64,000 nucleotides of DNA. Origin: Penicillus capitatus. Taxonomy: Eukaryota; Chlorophyta. The notes beneath the pieces are model-generated. The model made no database searches, was not told the origin of the DNA, and worked only from the letters and a program-made list of their open reading frames with translations. The DNA is taken from assembly GCA_965649825.1 (NCBI GenBank), contig OZ287694.1:558001-622000 (forward strand), written 5' to 3'. Within the stretch, counting starts at the first letter, position 1, and every line of letters starts with the position of its first letter. Position numbers and translations under genes: made by a program. Shown here in pieces: positions 29,085-40,728 of this stretch.

Positions 29085-32000
29085 ATGGCACCTTCGATGA
29101 TGCTCTGGGTATCGCTTCTGACCATCTGTGTCGCCACGCTGTGTGCCTCGCAGCCCGTCTCTCGCGCTCCCAACATCGCGGGATCGTCTTCGAGGGCCAC
29201 CACAAAGTCGACAGGTGAGCTTTGCACCGCTGCCGTCTCTTCGCGTGTCGGCTCGACTCCTTCGCCGTCTCTCCCGTTAAACGAGATCGAATTCTCACAT
29301 CTCTCTCTCTCTGAGTCCTGCCCTTCTGGAGTAGGCGACGAGTCAGCGGCACTTCCCATGTCCACAGACAGCGGCTCGAAGGAGTCCGACGATGCGAAAT
29401 CCCACCACGCTGTACATCCTCGGCATCGACGGCTGCCTGCGGAATGGCGTCTTGTGTTTCCTCAGGCACCCAGATCTGTCCGTTCTCTGCAGCAAAGCCT
29501 CAACGACGCCGGGGAAGAAGAAGGTCTGAAACCCGCCGCGGCGGATATACGACCGTGACGTTGTCTTCTTGAGCAGGTCGGTGTCAGCTGACGAGCAGCG
29601 CGATTGCGTCCATCCTCGACGTCGAAACCAGAACGTGGCTCATCGACGACCGGCATCTGGACGACATCTCACACGACCTGCAAACTCTCGTCGACTGCAG
29701 CAGCGACGGAGACACCATTCTCTTCAACACCACGCGGCCAATCACGCCTCCAAGACGCATCGAGATTCCATGGAACCTGACCCTCAGTGCCGCCGTGGAC
29801 GCGATCGATCTCGTGAACGGCGTGTTTCCAAAGTCGGAGTCGCCGACGACGTTCACGTGTCCCGAAGGAGACGGCATCTTCTCCCTAAAGTGAGGATCTC
29901 CCCACCGACCGTGGGACAGGGCGATATCTTGCATCACCTCACTCGTCGTGTGCGTGCAGGACGGGAACAGCCCTAATCGCAAACATCGTCTTCAAGAACT
30001 GCACCCTGGACGAACAGGACGGCGCCATCGTGCAGCTAGAGGAGTGCACCTCGAAGGAAGCGAGCGGGACCGTCCGCCTTCACCGCGTGGCGTTTCGCGG
30101 ACATCGACTGAACGGCACGAGCGCCTTCGCCTCTGGCGCCGAGTGCGCGTCGGTGGAGATGATCCGCGTCAAGTTCTCTAACAACTCCTGTGGGGACGCA
30201 TGCTTCGCGCAGCTGGCCACCGCCGCCGACCTGAGACACGTCCGGCTCGAACGAAACGTGCCTGTGGCGAGTCTGGACACAAGACGTCCCGTCTCGCTGC
30301 TGCGTCTGCTCGCTGGATCGACGGCGAAGGTCGTCGACATCCATCTCAGCCAGAATGCCGTCGCAGGGGTCCACGTCAGCGATGGGACATTGAACCTGAC
30401 CCAGTCGACCTTCGAGCGCAACTCCGAGGGTCCGACGGTCCGTTTGGACCAGGGCAGTCGAGCACACATTGCCGACTGCGCGTTCCGAGGGAACGAGGCG
30501 TCGATTCAGAGAGCGGAAGAGACGCTGCCCGAGTCGCTGCTCGCCTTCGAGAGCAGCGGGTTCAGATGCGTGCCCGTCACGATGACGCGGGGAAGCGCTC
30601 TCTTGTCGTTCGACAGCGACGTCAGAGTGAAGGGCTGCGAGTTTAGGCAAAACAAGGTGCACGGAGACGCCAGCGGAATCTTCGCATCGGGCGGCACTCT
30701 GGAAGTCGACGCGTGCAGCTTCAGAGACAACTCCGCGACTAAGGCCGGAGGCGCCGTCTATCTGCTCAACGCGCTGGCTCTGTTCGATAACGTCGTCTGC
30801 GTCGATAACAGCGCCGAAGACGGTGGTGGATGTCTCTTCGCCGAGAACGCCACTGGCTGGATCGTCGACTCGCGTCTGAAAGGCAATTCGGCTTCAAAGG
30901 GAGGCGCTCTCTGCGTCAAGGGGTCCGCCGAGATGCAGATCCAGAACAGCTCCTTCGTCGGCAATAGCGCTGAGGAGAGCGGCGGGGGAGCCCACGTCCA
31001 GGCCGAGCTCTGTCGCTTCGTCGAATGCCGGTTCGAGAGGAACAAGGCAAGGACGGGAGGCGGCCTGAACGTCGACAAAGACAGTGCCGTCCGCATCGAG
31101 CGCTCCACCTTCGTTCAGAACAATGCGTCCGATTCTGGCGGCGGCATGTCGAGCGAGAGAAGCGTCGTGGAACTGGAGGCCATCGAGCTGACAGGCAACC
31201 GCGCAAGCAGTCAGGGCGGAGCCGTCCGGGTAAAGGAAGAATCGACGATCCGTGTTCGGGATTCGCAGTTCCGGGAGAACAGTGCCGGGATATACGGCGG
31301 GGCGATGGTGGTGCAGAACAGCAAGGGGACGCTCTCCGGATGCGAGGTCGAGAGGAACGTGGCGGACAATGGCGGAGGAATAGAGCTGTCGCGCACGTCC
31401 TCCCTCCAGATCCGAAACAACTCCGAATTCGTCGAAAACCGAGCGAGAAATGGAGTGGGCGGCGGAATCGACTGTCAAGGCCGAAGCGAGTTGAAAATCT
31501 CGGACGCCGAATTTCGGGACAACAATGCATCGCGTCAAGGAGGGGCCATCTTCCTGTACGTGTCCTCTCTAAACGCCGCCCGTCTGGTGATGCTGGATAA
31601 CGTCTGCGGTGATATGGGCGCTGGGGTGTTTCTCTACGGCAAGAGCACGGCGGAGTTCTCTGACTCTCTTTTCCAGCGAAATCGAGCAGAGTACGGAGGG
31701 GCAGTCTTTGTGCGCGAGTCGCAGGTACACGTGCGTGGTAGCAGGTTCTTTGATTGTCGAGCAGAGAAGAATGGAGGCGGCATCTATGTCGAATCCCAAT
31801 CCGTTGTCGTTTTCGAAGGCTCTGCTTCCGAGTTTTTGTGGAACATCGCCGCAGGGGGCGAGGGCGGTGGCGTGTACTGCTCGGATGGAAACCTGACGGG
31901 AGAATCGCTGAGCTTCGTGAAGAACTATGCTGCCGACGGAGGCGGGATCGCGATGAACATGGAATGCGAGGCAACGCTGTCTCTTGTGAACTTCAGAGCG

Positions 32001-35000
32001 AACAATGCCTCTCGTGGCGGAGGCCTCTACGTCACAGGAGGGTCCAGAGTGGACCTGCGCAGCGGGTCGTTCGAAGACAGCCAGACTTCCGAGATGGGGG
32101 CCGCCATCCACGTCGAGCTTTCCTCTCTTAAGCTTCGCGGCGCCACGTTCTTGAACGGAACCTCCCAGACAGGCGGATTCGTCACGTGTCGGGGAGCCGA
32201 CGTGACGATCAGGAATTCGCAGGCGGACATCGGCCTGGCGAGTGAAACTGGAGGATTCATGGACGCAAGAGAGAGCAGCAACGTCTCCATCGCCAACCTG
32301 TCCCTCGGCGGCATGCGTGCCAAGACAGGCGGCGCATTTCACCTTGCAGCGTCCAACCTGCGTGCCAGAGGGCTTAGCGTGAACGGATCCTCGGCGGAGG
32401 AATCGGGTGGCGGGATTCACGCAGATCAAGGGTCGTCTATTCTCTGCCTCAAATGCGCCTTCGAGGGGAACGCAGCTGGCCGTTCCGGAGGCGGCGTCTC
32501 GATCGCATCCGCAGAACCGCAGCAGCTGGTCTACCAGTTCGACGGGTGTCACTTCAGCAACAACAGCGCCACACTCGGAGGTGCGTCGATCCTGCAGCTC
32601 TGGGAGAAACGGGTCGAGAGTGTTGCGGTGTAGGTGGGATTCACTACCTGAGCAATCACACGGCACCGGACTGTGGCAGACCGGAGGCCAACTGCACCCT
32701 GGTCGCCCTGGGCGGCGTTGTGCTCAAGAACAACAGTGCCGAGTGCGGCGGCGGCATCTTCACGAGCGACCCGACAGCGTTCAGATTCCGCTGCCCGGAA
32801 CATCACGAACGAGACGAGCTGGGGTTCTATAGCGAAAGGGAGCTGGATGGAATGCGCGTTCTCAGATCCGATAAAGATCACTGCGCCGGCGCATGGTCCG
32901 GCAACACGGAGATCAACTTCGGACCCGACGTAGCCACCTACGCCCGTCGCATCCTGTGGTTCATAGAGGACGGGAGTGGACCTGGGGCGGAGACGATCCA
33001 GATAGAGGAAAGCCGCAAACGCATCGACTACAAGAGCGGCGAGCCGCTTCCGAAGATCCGCCTCGAGGTGGTCGACGCGTTTGGCCAAGGACCTGCCTTC
33101 GGAGCGGGCAATGCCACGGTGGCGGCGGTGATGTGGTCTCCCTCGACGGACCCGTCCAAGAGCAATGCGCTCTTTCCGGGCAACGTCAGTCTGCTCATGG
33201 TGGATGGCACCGCAGAGTTTTCCGAGATCCGCGGCCTCCAGACGCCGAACGACTGCCTCGTGCGGATCGACTTCAGCGAAGACGCGCTGCCGACTCTGGA
33301 GATCGACGTGACCGTCCGGGATTGCATCATAGGAGAGGCGCCGAACAACGATCGGACCCTCTGCGTCCCGTGCTCCCAGAGACAGTGCAGGGTGTCGAAG
33401 AAAGACGACCAGTGTCAGCCGTGCCCCGAGAATGCAAACTGCTCGTCCATAAACGTCATCCAGCCCAACAGAAAGTACTGGCACCGCCATCCGTGCTCGG
33501 TGCACATGCAGGAGTGCCTGAGCCGAACGGCGTGCGACTTCGATCGCGAGGAGGGACTAACGACTGTCACGGCAGAGATGCAGGACTGCACATTCAGCCA
33601 AACGATGGATGAGGATTACAGCCAGACGCAATGCCGAGAGGTGCCGTGCCTTCTCCCGTCGCCCTCTGCGCACTCTGACTGCTTTTTTTTCAGGGCTACA
33701 CCGGGCTGTTGTGTGGAGACTGCGAGGCTGGATACGGTCACAGTTCTTCGTTCGACTGCGATCGATGCGACACGGGTCTCAGCATCACGACCCTGGCGAT
33801 CTCCATCTTGCTGGTGCTGGCTCTCAGCAGCTTTGCCATCCGAAGCAGTCTGATCCCGGTGCAGAATCCTCGACGCGACGCTAGAGCCAGTCGTCGAAGG
33901 ATGTCGCGACGCTTTATCGGGGTAGCAACCTCGGCTCCAGCCAGCATCCAGCTGGCGCCACTCGTCTCGCGCGGCAACCCTCCACCGAGATCGAGGCACA
34001 CGCAGAACGAAGCGAGCCAGGAGGACGAGGGCGAGAGCTCGGCCGTGATGGCCAAGTGGAGAACGGTCGAGATCTTCAAGGTGAGGCTCTGCGAGTGCGT
34101 TCTCACGATCACCTCTGGCATTTGCAGATCACCATCAATTTTCTGCAAGTGATGTCGGTGGCGATCTACATCAACGCGAACTGGACGTCGTCGTCGACAT
34201 CCCTCATCTCAGCAACAGGTCACGCCTCTCAGCGCTCTTCCGCAGGGAGTGCTCACGATTCGTGTGGATCTCAGACGCGGTCGGCGGCATGATGTCGGGA
34301 AGGGCGTCTTTCTCTGCCGAGTGTCTCGCGCCGGCGAACGCAGTCGTCGCACGGCCGGTCATTCGAGCCATCATCAGCTTCGCCATTCCCGTCGTCGCCG
34401 TTCTCCTCTACGGCATCTTCTGGCTGTGCATGGCGTGCAGATCCGCCGAGGGCTGGCACTACTTCAAGAAGAGATGGCCGCTGAGCGTCGTCGCCGTCGC
34501 CTACCTCACCTACGTCTGGATCACGAAGACCGCCGCCAACACCCTCTACTGCATTAGAGTGCACGATTCCGTCGACGTGGACGTCGACACCATGCATCGC
34601 TACTGGTCGCAGGACACATCTTTGCGCTGCTACAGAGGCCCCCACGCCGTTCTCGCCTTCACACTGGGCTGGCCGGTGATCGTGGCCTTCACGGTCGGAT
34701 TCCCCGCCTTCCTGTACTACAATCTGCGCAACAGTCGCAGCTCTGACCGATCGGCGGCCGTCTTCATGGAGATCGCCGCCTTTCTGTACCGAGCCTACTC
34801 GGACGACTTCAGATACTGGGAGCTGGTCATCATGTGTCGCAAGGCGCTGCTCACCGTCGTCGCTGTGTTCGGCTACCACCTCGGATTCAATCTCCAGGCC
34901 GTTCTCGCCGTGTGCGTTCTGACGACGGCGCTCTATCTCCACATCAGTGCCCGTCCCTTCAGAAAGGAATTTGACGCACTGAACGCCTACGAAGGGGGGT

Positions 35001-35329
35001 CTCTGTTCGTCTCCAACATCACCTTCGTTTTGGCGCTCCTCTACGACGACAATCGCACTCGGGATGCCACGAAGACCTTCTTGAATGTCTTGCTCTGTGC
35101 GCTGGTCGGCGGGCTGTTCCTCACGTTTTTCTGCCTGTTTGTTCAGTCCGGGTTGATACACCTGCGTCTGGTTCTCGAGGAGGAAGGAATCATCGACGAC
35201 GCCCAGCGGCAGAAGTCGATTGCGATCGTCAAGACGTTCGTGACGACGTCGTTGGAGCAGTGTTGGTCGCAGATGAAGAAGATGAGCTTCAAGATGAAAC
35301 CAAGCTCGGAGGAAGAAGAGGCCTTGTGA
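29085..35329 (+). CDS. Giant beta-helix (Pmp-repeat-like) multi-TM receptor
   Basis: Seven exons: 29085-29523, 29577-29889, 29960-32580, 32634-33640, 33694-34080, 34128-34218, 34275-35329, with 47-70 nt GT-AG introns and 1970 aa without a stop. A longer first intron from 29216 is an alternative. Order: signal peptide (MMLWVSLLTICVATLCAS), a low-complexity linker, an N-terminal domain with TWLIDD, about 25 Pmp-like repeats with GGA/GGG-[IVM] and F-x-x-N/NNS/NNA motifs (right-handed beta-helix), a Cys-rich block (CQPCPENANC, CLSRTACDFD, GLLCGDCEAGYG), then about nine TM helices with YWELVIMCRKALLTVV and RPFRKEFDALN. Likely a surface adhesin or sensor with an extracellular solenoid. Similar solenoid-plus-TM proteins are widespread in protists and mostly uncharacterised. 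Ligand unknown. Confidence 0.88.
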
Positions 35330-35853
35330 ACTCGCCTCCGAACGACTGACCCTTTCCATCATGCCTGTGCAGACTCTCGAACTCTTATATCTATGCTTAC
35401 GTCAAGTGCGCCTTTAACTAAGATAGATTGACTGCATAAACAAACGGGTGGTGGGTGCTTAAGTTTGTACATGAAAACCGTCTGCCCTTGTTATAGTTGA
35501 CGTTTCGTGCAGCGAAAGTCGCGTCTTTACTGACGTCTGTTTCGCGTCTGCTCGTTTGCGATCGAAAGTGAAGACAGTGGTCGAAACGTCCCTGCGTTAG
35601 ACGGCGGCGTCTTTCTCGCTGAATGCATGGGCAGTAGTAAATCCGTCTCGGTGATCACGATGAGCGGCCGAGAGTCGAGTAAACGACGGATTTGAAGTAC
35701 AAGTCTGGAGTACGGTTAGAGCATGGGAATAAAGTCCGACTGCTTAGTCCGCAAGTCAGTTGTAGTGTGCTTTGTTGAATCGAGGCTTTTCAGTCGGAGA
35801 GAACTCGGAGTCTTCAAAGTTCGAAAGAAAGTCTCGGTTGCGACATCTCTAGA
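35330..35853. other. Intergenic
   Basis: 3' flank of the receptor and upstream region of the acidic gene. No ORF supported. Confidence 0.5.
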
Positions 35854-37047
35854 ATGGCTGCCTTACGCAGACGCGACGTGCCACTCGTACGATGCTCCAC
35901 GCCGCGTTCCGTGTCTTGAGTTTTCCGTGCGATTCAGGTGCTGCCGCTGGTGTGCCTTCTTCTGAGCGGAGCCGACTTTGCGATTGCGGCGAGAACACTG
36001 CCGGCGCCGCGCTTCGGTTTCAGGTATTGTCTCTGCGCAAAAATGCGTATCACGAACGAAGTCGGTTTGTGCAGCGGGATTGATGCCTCGCGTATCGAGG
36101 CATCGTTGAGAAGCAGTGGCAGGTCTCTCAAGAACGACTGCGCTGCGAAGGAGTGTTCGGATCTCGAGGAGACGCCGGAGGCCAATGCCCCTGACGCGGC
36201 AGTTGCGATATTCCGTGAAGCGACCGAGGCAGAAGAGACGGAACGAGCATCAGATACAGTTACTGCAGCAGAAGACTTGGAGGTATCGCCAAGAGACGTC
36301 GGTGATGTGGAAGTGGCTCTGCCACAAAAATCAACGATTCTTGCAATCGCTGGTGGTCCAGTAGGGGAGACAGATGCAGATGCTGCTTCCGCTATGGCGC
36401 CCGCTTCTCCCGAAAACTCCATGTTGTTGAACACTGTCCTCTCGCCAGATGGCAGACTCGACGTTCCTGCTGCACAGCCAACACCACTGGATGAAGATCA
36501 AAGGGAGACGTTGGACGTTTCGAATGAGGATTTCGTTGCCTCCTCGTCCACGGTAGCCGTGGACAGTTCGACCACTGGCAAGTCCCCGTCGACGATGACA
36601 TCAACAATTGTCCCAGTCCAAGACTCAAAAGATTTGGATGAAACGGTGAAGCTGGCTGAAGATCCATCCTTGCAGTCGAAACTCTCTACTCTTCTTGATG
36701 GGGATCTCGAAGAACCGACAAGATTTGAAGGCGGAATGGAGCCATTTGAGGCGCCACTGGAAGAACCATCATCAGCAGAACCATCTGTCCCGTCCGCAGT
36801 GGAACCGGCGCCGGAGCCAACAGAAGAACCATCTCTGTCACCAGTAGAGGAACCGGCATCAGCACCAGCTCTACAGGAGAGTGTCGTTCAGCGGACTCCT
36901 GTAGACAAACTAGGGAGGAATGGACTGAAACCGGAACCACCAAGTCCAAGTGGAATTGTCGTTATCAGCGACGGGAATCCTGTGCCAATGATTCCCAGAG
37001 ATCCTCCCAAACCCGCAGGCGCTATCGTCGAAGCAGTCCCTCGTTGA
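35854..37047 (+). CDS. Secreted acidic family protein (Pro/Glu-rich)
   Basis: Exon 1 (35854-35877, MAALRRRD) splices over a 60-nt GT-AG intron to a long exon beginning VLPLVCLLLSGADFAIAA, which together make a convincing signal peptide. Then SSGRSLKNDCAAKEC, the GRSL-C-C motif shared with the 38.2- and 60.1-kb genes, a long acidic Ser/Thr/Pro region with EEP and AEP/VEP repeats (about 36750-36880), and a C-terminal block (VVQRTPVDKLGRNG, GIVVISDGNPVP) that is a divergent form of the family tail. About 378 aa. Probably secreted or in a secretory vesicle; function unknown. An extra intron before the GRSL motif is possible. Confidence 0.65.
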
Positions 37048-37938
37048 CGGCAAGACATTCCCTCTCTAGTCCTTACAGAACATAAGATTCGCGTGCTAAA
37101 CGTATCCAACCAGTCGGATAGTCTAAAACGCTTGTGGCTGACAGCCACAGAATCAAACGCTCTGTTAGTGACCTAAACTGTCAAGACACAATGACTCTTT
37201 AGATACGTACGACAAAACGGATACAGTCGCGCGATCGATCTTACACCTCACCACGCAACAGTCATTCAACACCAGACACCGCATCAGAAGGGCTAAAGAT
37301 GCTTCGTCATTTGCCCACGATGCATTGAAGAGAAGATGTCTCACAATCCGTCGTCGAACTGAATGGAATGTAATTAATAGCAAAGATGGATCTGTTTCCA
37401 TAATCACGTCTCGAAATTTATTAGAATGGCAGAAGAGCAAGGGCTTCTTTACGGCTGTGTGCACTTCGAAGAGCGCCTCTCGTCGAAGCCATCACTTTCG
37501 AGAGCGCACTTTGGCTCGGACGTTCGCCATGCGTTGCAGGAAGAGCAAAAGAAACTGAGTTGACCTGGCCGCCAGCGCTTGTTTGAAAGATGACATGCCG
37601 TAACGTTATTCTCTCAAGTGAACCCTCAATGTTCTGCTTGTCGCGGAATCTGGTCAAAACGACGTCGTTTGCTCAAAACGAGAACAGGTGCGCGGAAAAG
37701 AGATCTCTGTCCTCTCTGCTGTCGACGAGTGTGCCTTTATGCAAGCAAGCGTCTGCAGACCATGCCTCATTGTTTCCACAAAGCAAACCTGTCACATCGC
37801 TGCCGGGGTCTTCTGAAACGGGCGTATCCTTCAGCGCCGTCATTTAAACGAACACGCACTGAATCCGAGAAGCACTCGTTCGGTCCCTATAGAGTGGAAA
37901 ACAGGATCCGTGTCGAGAATCCTACGATTAGTCCTTCA
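37048..37938. other. No gene supported
   Basis: Short ORFs only, e.g. 37590-37847 and 37618-38007 on the plus strand, which overlap each other in different frames. Upstream flank of the next acidic gene. Confidence 0.4.
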
Positions 37939-39089
37939 ATGGTTGCTGCGACCAAAACAGTCTTCTTTCTGGTGCTGTCACGCAGAATCTCTAAAGGAAC
38001 CGTTTAACGTCAGGTGCTGCTCTGGCAATTCTGGCTATTCAGTGCGCTGCACCACCACCTTTAAGTACCTCTAACCTTCTGCCGTGACTTTGCTGAACCG
38101 TTCCTGACCTCAGTGCGCAGGGGCGGACCAAAGACAGACGCCGTTATTTCTTACTTGATAGCGGACTTTGCGAATGACGTTCTTCTGTAGGTGACGGCAT
38201 CTGGCAGGTCTCTGATGAAAGCGTGCAGCGGGCAAGACTGCAAACCAGAGGACTTCTTGGAGGAGACCGGTATCCCAAGCACCGCTCTACCCTCCCTTGC
38301 AGAAGAATCCGATGCACAAACGACGGCCTGCCCATCTGCAGATTCTATAGAATCCGCGATGGGACACGATAAGGACCTGGTTGCTTGTGATGCTGCAGCA
38401 ACCGTCCAAAGTGCTGCCGATTATTGTCGTGAAAGCATGGATCGAGAAGAGATGTCATCCACGGTGTCTGTCGAAGGTATCTATGACCAACTCTAGATGC
38501 AAAGAGAAAACAGACTGTAGATACGGATGCTGCACTGGCAGAGGTGACTTTGTGCTCTGCATCCGCACTGGAAATCGTCGATGCCGATGTGCTACTCTCA
38601 GATGATTCGACGGGACTGGAAGATCTGATGGATCTGTATGAGGCGATGGGAATAACTTCAGATCAAGCTCACAGATCGCTTTCGTTCTTAGAATCTATGG
38701 ATGCCCTAATCGAAGCATCTGTCGGAATAGCATCTCTCGAAACATTCGATGACTATGCGCAGGATTCCGATTATGCGCCAGAGGAGTCTGCGCCATCTTC
38801 CGATTATGCTCCGGAGTCTGCGCCATCTTCCGATTATGCTCCGGAGTCTGCGCCATCTTCCGATTATGCTCCGGAGTCTGTGGCAGAACCTGCGTCATTT
38901 CCACTCCCCGATAGTGTCACTCAGAGGACTGTCATAGACGCAACAATTCAGAGCTCCACCAGAAACACTCCCCCGAGCGCCACCAAGGATAATGGAATTG
39001 TCGGCGTGGGTCAGCCGGTGCAGCCACTGAATGACACCAGACCTGATCCACAGGCCTTTATTGCAGCAGTAGAGCAGTATAGCAGCTGA
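37939..39089 (+). CDS. Secreted acidic family protein with 10-residue repeats
   Basis: The likely first exon starts at 37939 (MVAATKTVFFL), with a second hydrophobic piece near 38020 (AALAILAIQCAA); exact junctions unresolved. The main part begins at 38191 behind CTTCTGTAG: TASGRSLMKACSGQDC, nearly the same as the 60.1-kb paralogue. The frame meets TAG at 38494-38496. Removing a 20-nt GT...AG interval (38477-38496) continues in the frame open to 39089, which holds three SAPSSDYAPE repeats and the tail NTPPSATKDNGIVGVGQPV. So either a micro-intron or a frameshift pseudogene. Confidence 0.55.
38787..38876 (+). repeat. In-frame 30-bp minisatellite (3 units)
   Basis: Three identical 30-bp units at 38787-38816, 38817-38846 and 38847-38876, encoding SAPSSDYAPE each; a diverged half unit precedes them. 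Identity at DNA level implies recent expansion. Confidence 0.9.
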
Positions 39090-40728
39090 ATTTTGGAACA
39101 TTGAAACGATCAGAGAATGAAAACACCGTTGCGAAACATTCCTATTGCGACTCGAATGCTATCGATTAAATTCGCTCCAAGCGCATATTTGTTTAGCACT
39201 CTTTGAACAAACAGAGCCGGTTCAGTAAGAATGACAACATCCGAACAGTTCGTAGCAATCGCCGGCAGATGTGCACGGTATCGACCAGCGAACGAACACA
39301 CGCAACGACCAACCTTACTTAGTGCATACGGTCACGGTTTCGGTCTACTCAGATAGACATAGCCAGCCACTCGTCGAGTAAAGAATTGAAAGACTATCTA
39401 AGACTCGCGCTATGAGTCTGATTGGTCTATTGTTTGGTCAACGCAACGCTTTCCGAAGGTCGATCACAGTGAAAGTATATGTCTCCTCTCGTATCATCTA
39501 ATCAGGCCTTCGGCTGTTTAGAATACAATTTACGACAGTATGCGCAGACAGCAGATCACAAAGAGGACTGGAACTGCAGCAGAATGGAGTGTGTCGAACG
39601 CTTCGGTTTTCCGAAACCACCTAGCGTATTTGCCAACAGATATGGCACCGAAATAGTTTCTCAGTTAGGGTATTGAAGCAGCAGAGTGCGAGTTGTAGAC
39701 CAAAGAAGCTCCTTGACGCCACAGAACGGACGAGTGTCAAATAGAATGATTGCGCTGCAGACTCGACGGTGACTTTCATGACTGACTCCTAACAGCAACC
39801 GAAAGGGCCTGCGATTTGAGAAGGGCTGTTGTCTTCGCCTAAGCCATCTAGTCATGAATGCCATCCGATAAATGCGGTAGAGCACACAAGTCGTCTTTCA
39901 ATTTCATTACTCTGTTCTCCACTCCGTCCATCTCACAAACAATTCCGTGAAAAACATCGTGTGGCCTGCCCATTCTCACTACCCTGAGATGCTTGCATCG
40001 AGAATGCATGATCCGTGGACATCTGTCGGGTTCTTCTCGATGTCACAGCATGAAGAGTGGGGGAGGTGGTGAGGTGTTAAGCACGCAGTTCGGGTCTGTT
40101 AAAGAAGAAAGCGTTCTCAGGCAAACATTCACTTCTTCTTTCAACCTACGCTTCCGCTCCGCAAGCACAGTGTTCGCGACGTTGATGACGGAAGGGGAAG
40201 TCCGATAGTGTCGTCTTGTCGAACTCGTGGACGAAAACTGACTAACGCTTCCAAGACGAAGATCGGGAAACGGCAGGAAAGGGGAGACCTTAAGAATGGA
40301 GCTAGCTCGACGAGATTCTGTCGACGACGGTTTCGGAGTGTTGTCGCGTTCATGCCGACAATGACGTGGCTTGACTTTTCTGGCAAATGCCAAACGTCTG
40401 CATACAAAACCGTTTCGCATACGAACGTGTAGAACTCCCGCCTTCTGAAGCCGGCTGTACGCAGTGCCGTCGTCGACAACGACGCTGCGGCTTATCTCGT
40501 TCGATCATCGCGAGTAGAGTCGAGAGGCGCGGCGTTTTCGTCACGTCACATACTTAAAAGTGTCACAGAGAAAGCGCATGGCTCACTCTATAAGGTGCAT
40601 AATGCAGGTCACCCTCTTCAGCAGAAGAAAGGAGGAAAGTCCCGTCACAGCTTTGAACATTGAGCCCGGTTTACGAGCTCAGCTTGGAAAAAGGAAAAAC
40701 AATCTCTAGCCTATAGATGTCGATTTGT
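39090..40728. other. No gene supported
   Basis: About 1.6 kb between converging genes. ORFs of 60-125 aa on both strands (e.g. 40043-40420 minus, 39479-39676 plus) lack recognisable features and overlap each other. Confidence 0.45.

Noticed and set aside
30916-32666. Long minus-strand ORFs (up to 365 aa) opposite the 29-kb receptor
   Set aside because: They are antisense shadows of a GC-rich coding exon. The plus frame has the signal peptide, repeats and splice sites.
34271-35362. 363-aa minus ORF opposite the receptor membrane domain
   Set aside because: Polar, repetitive translation of antisense of hydrophobic codons. The plus frame has clear TM helices and paralogues.
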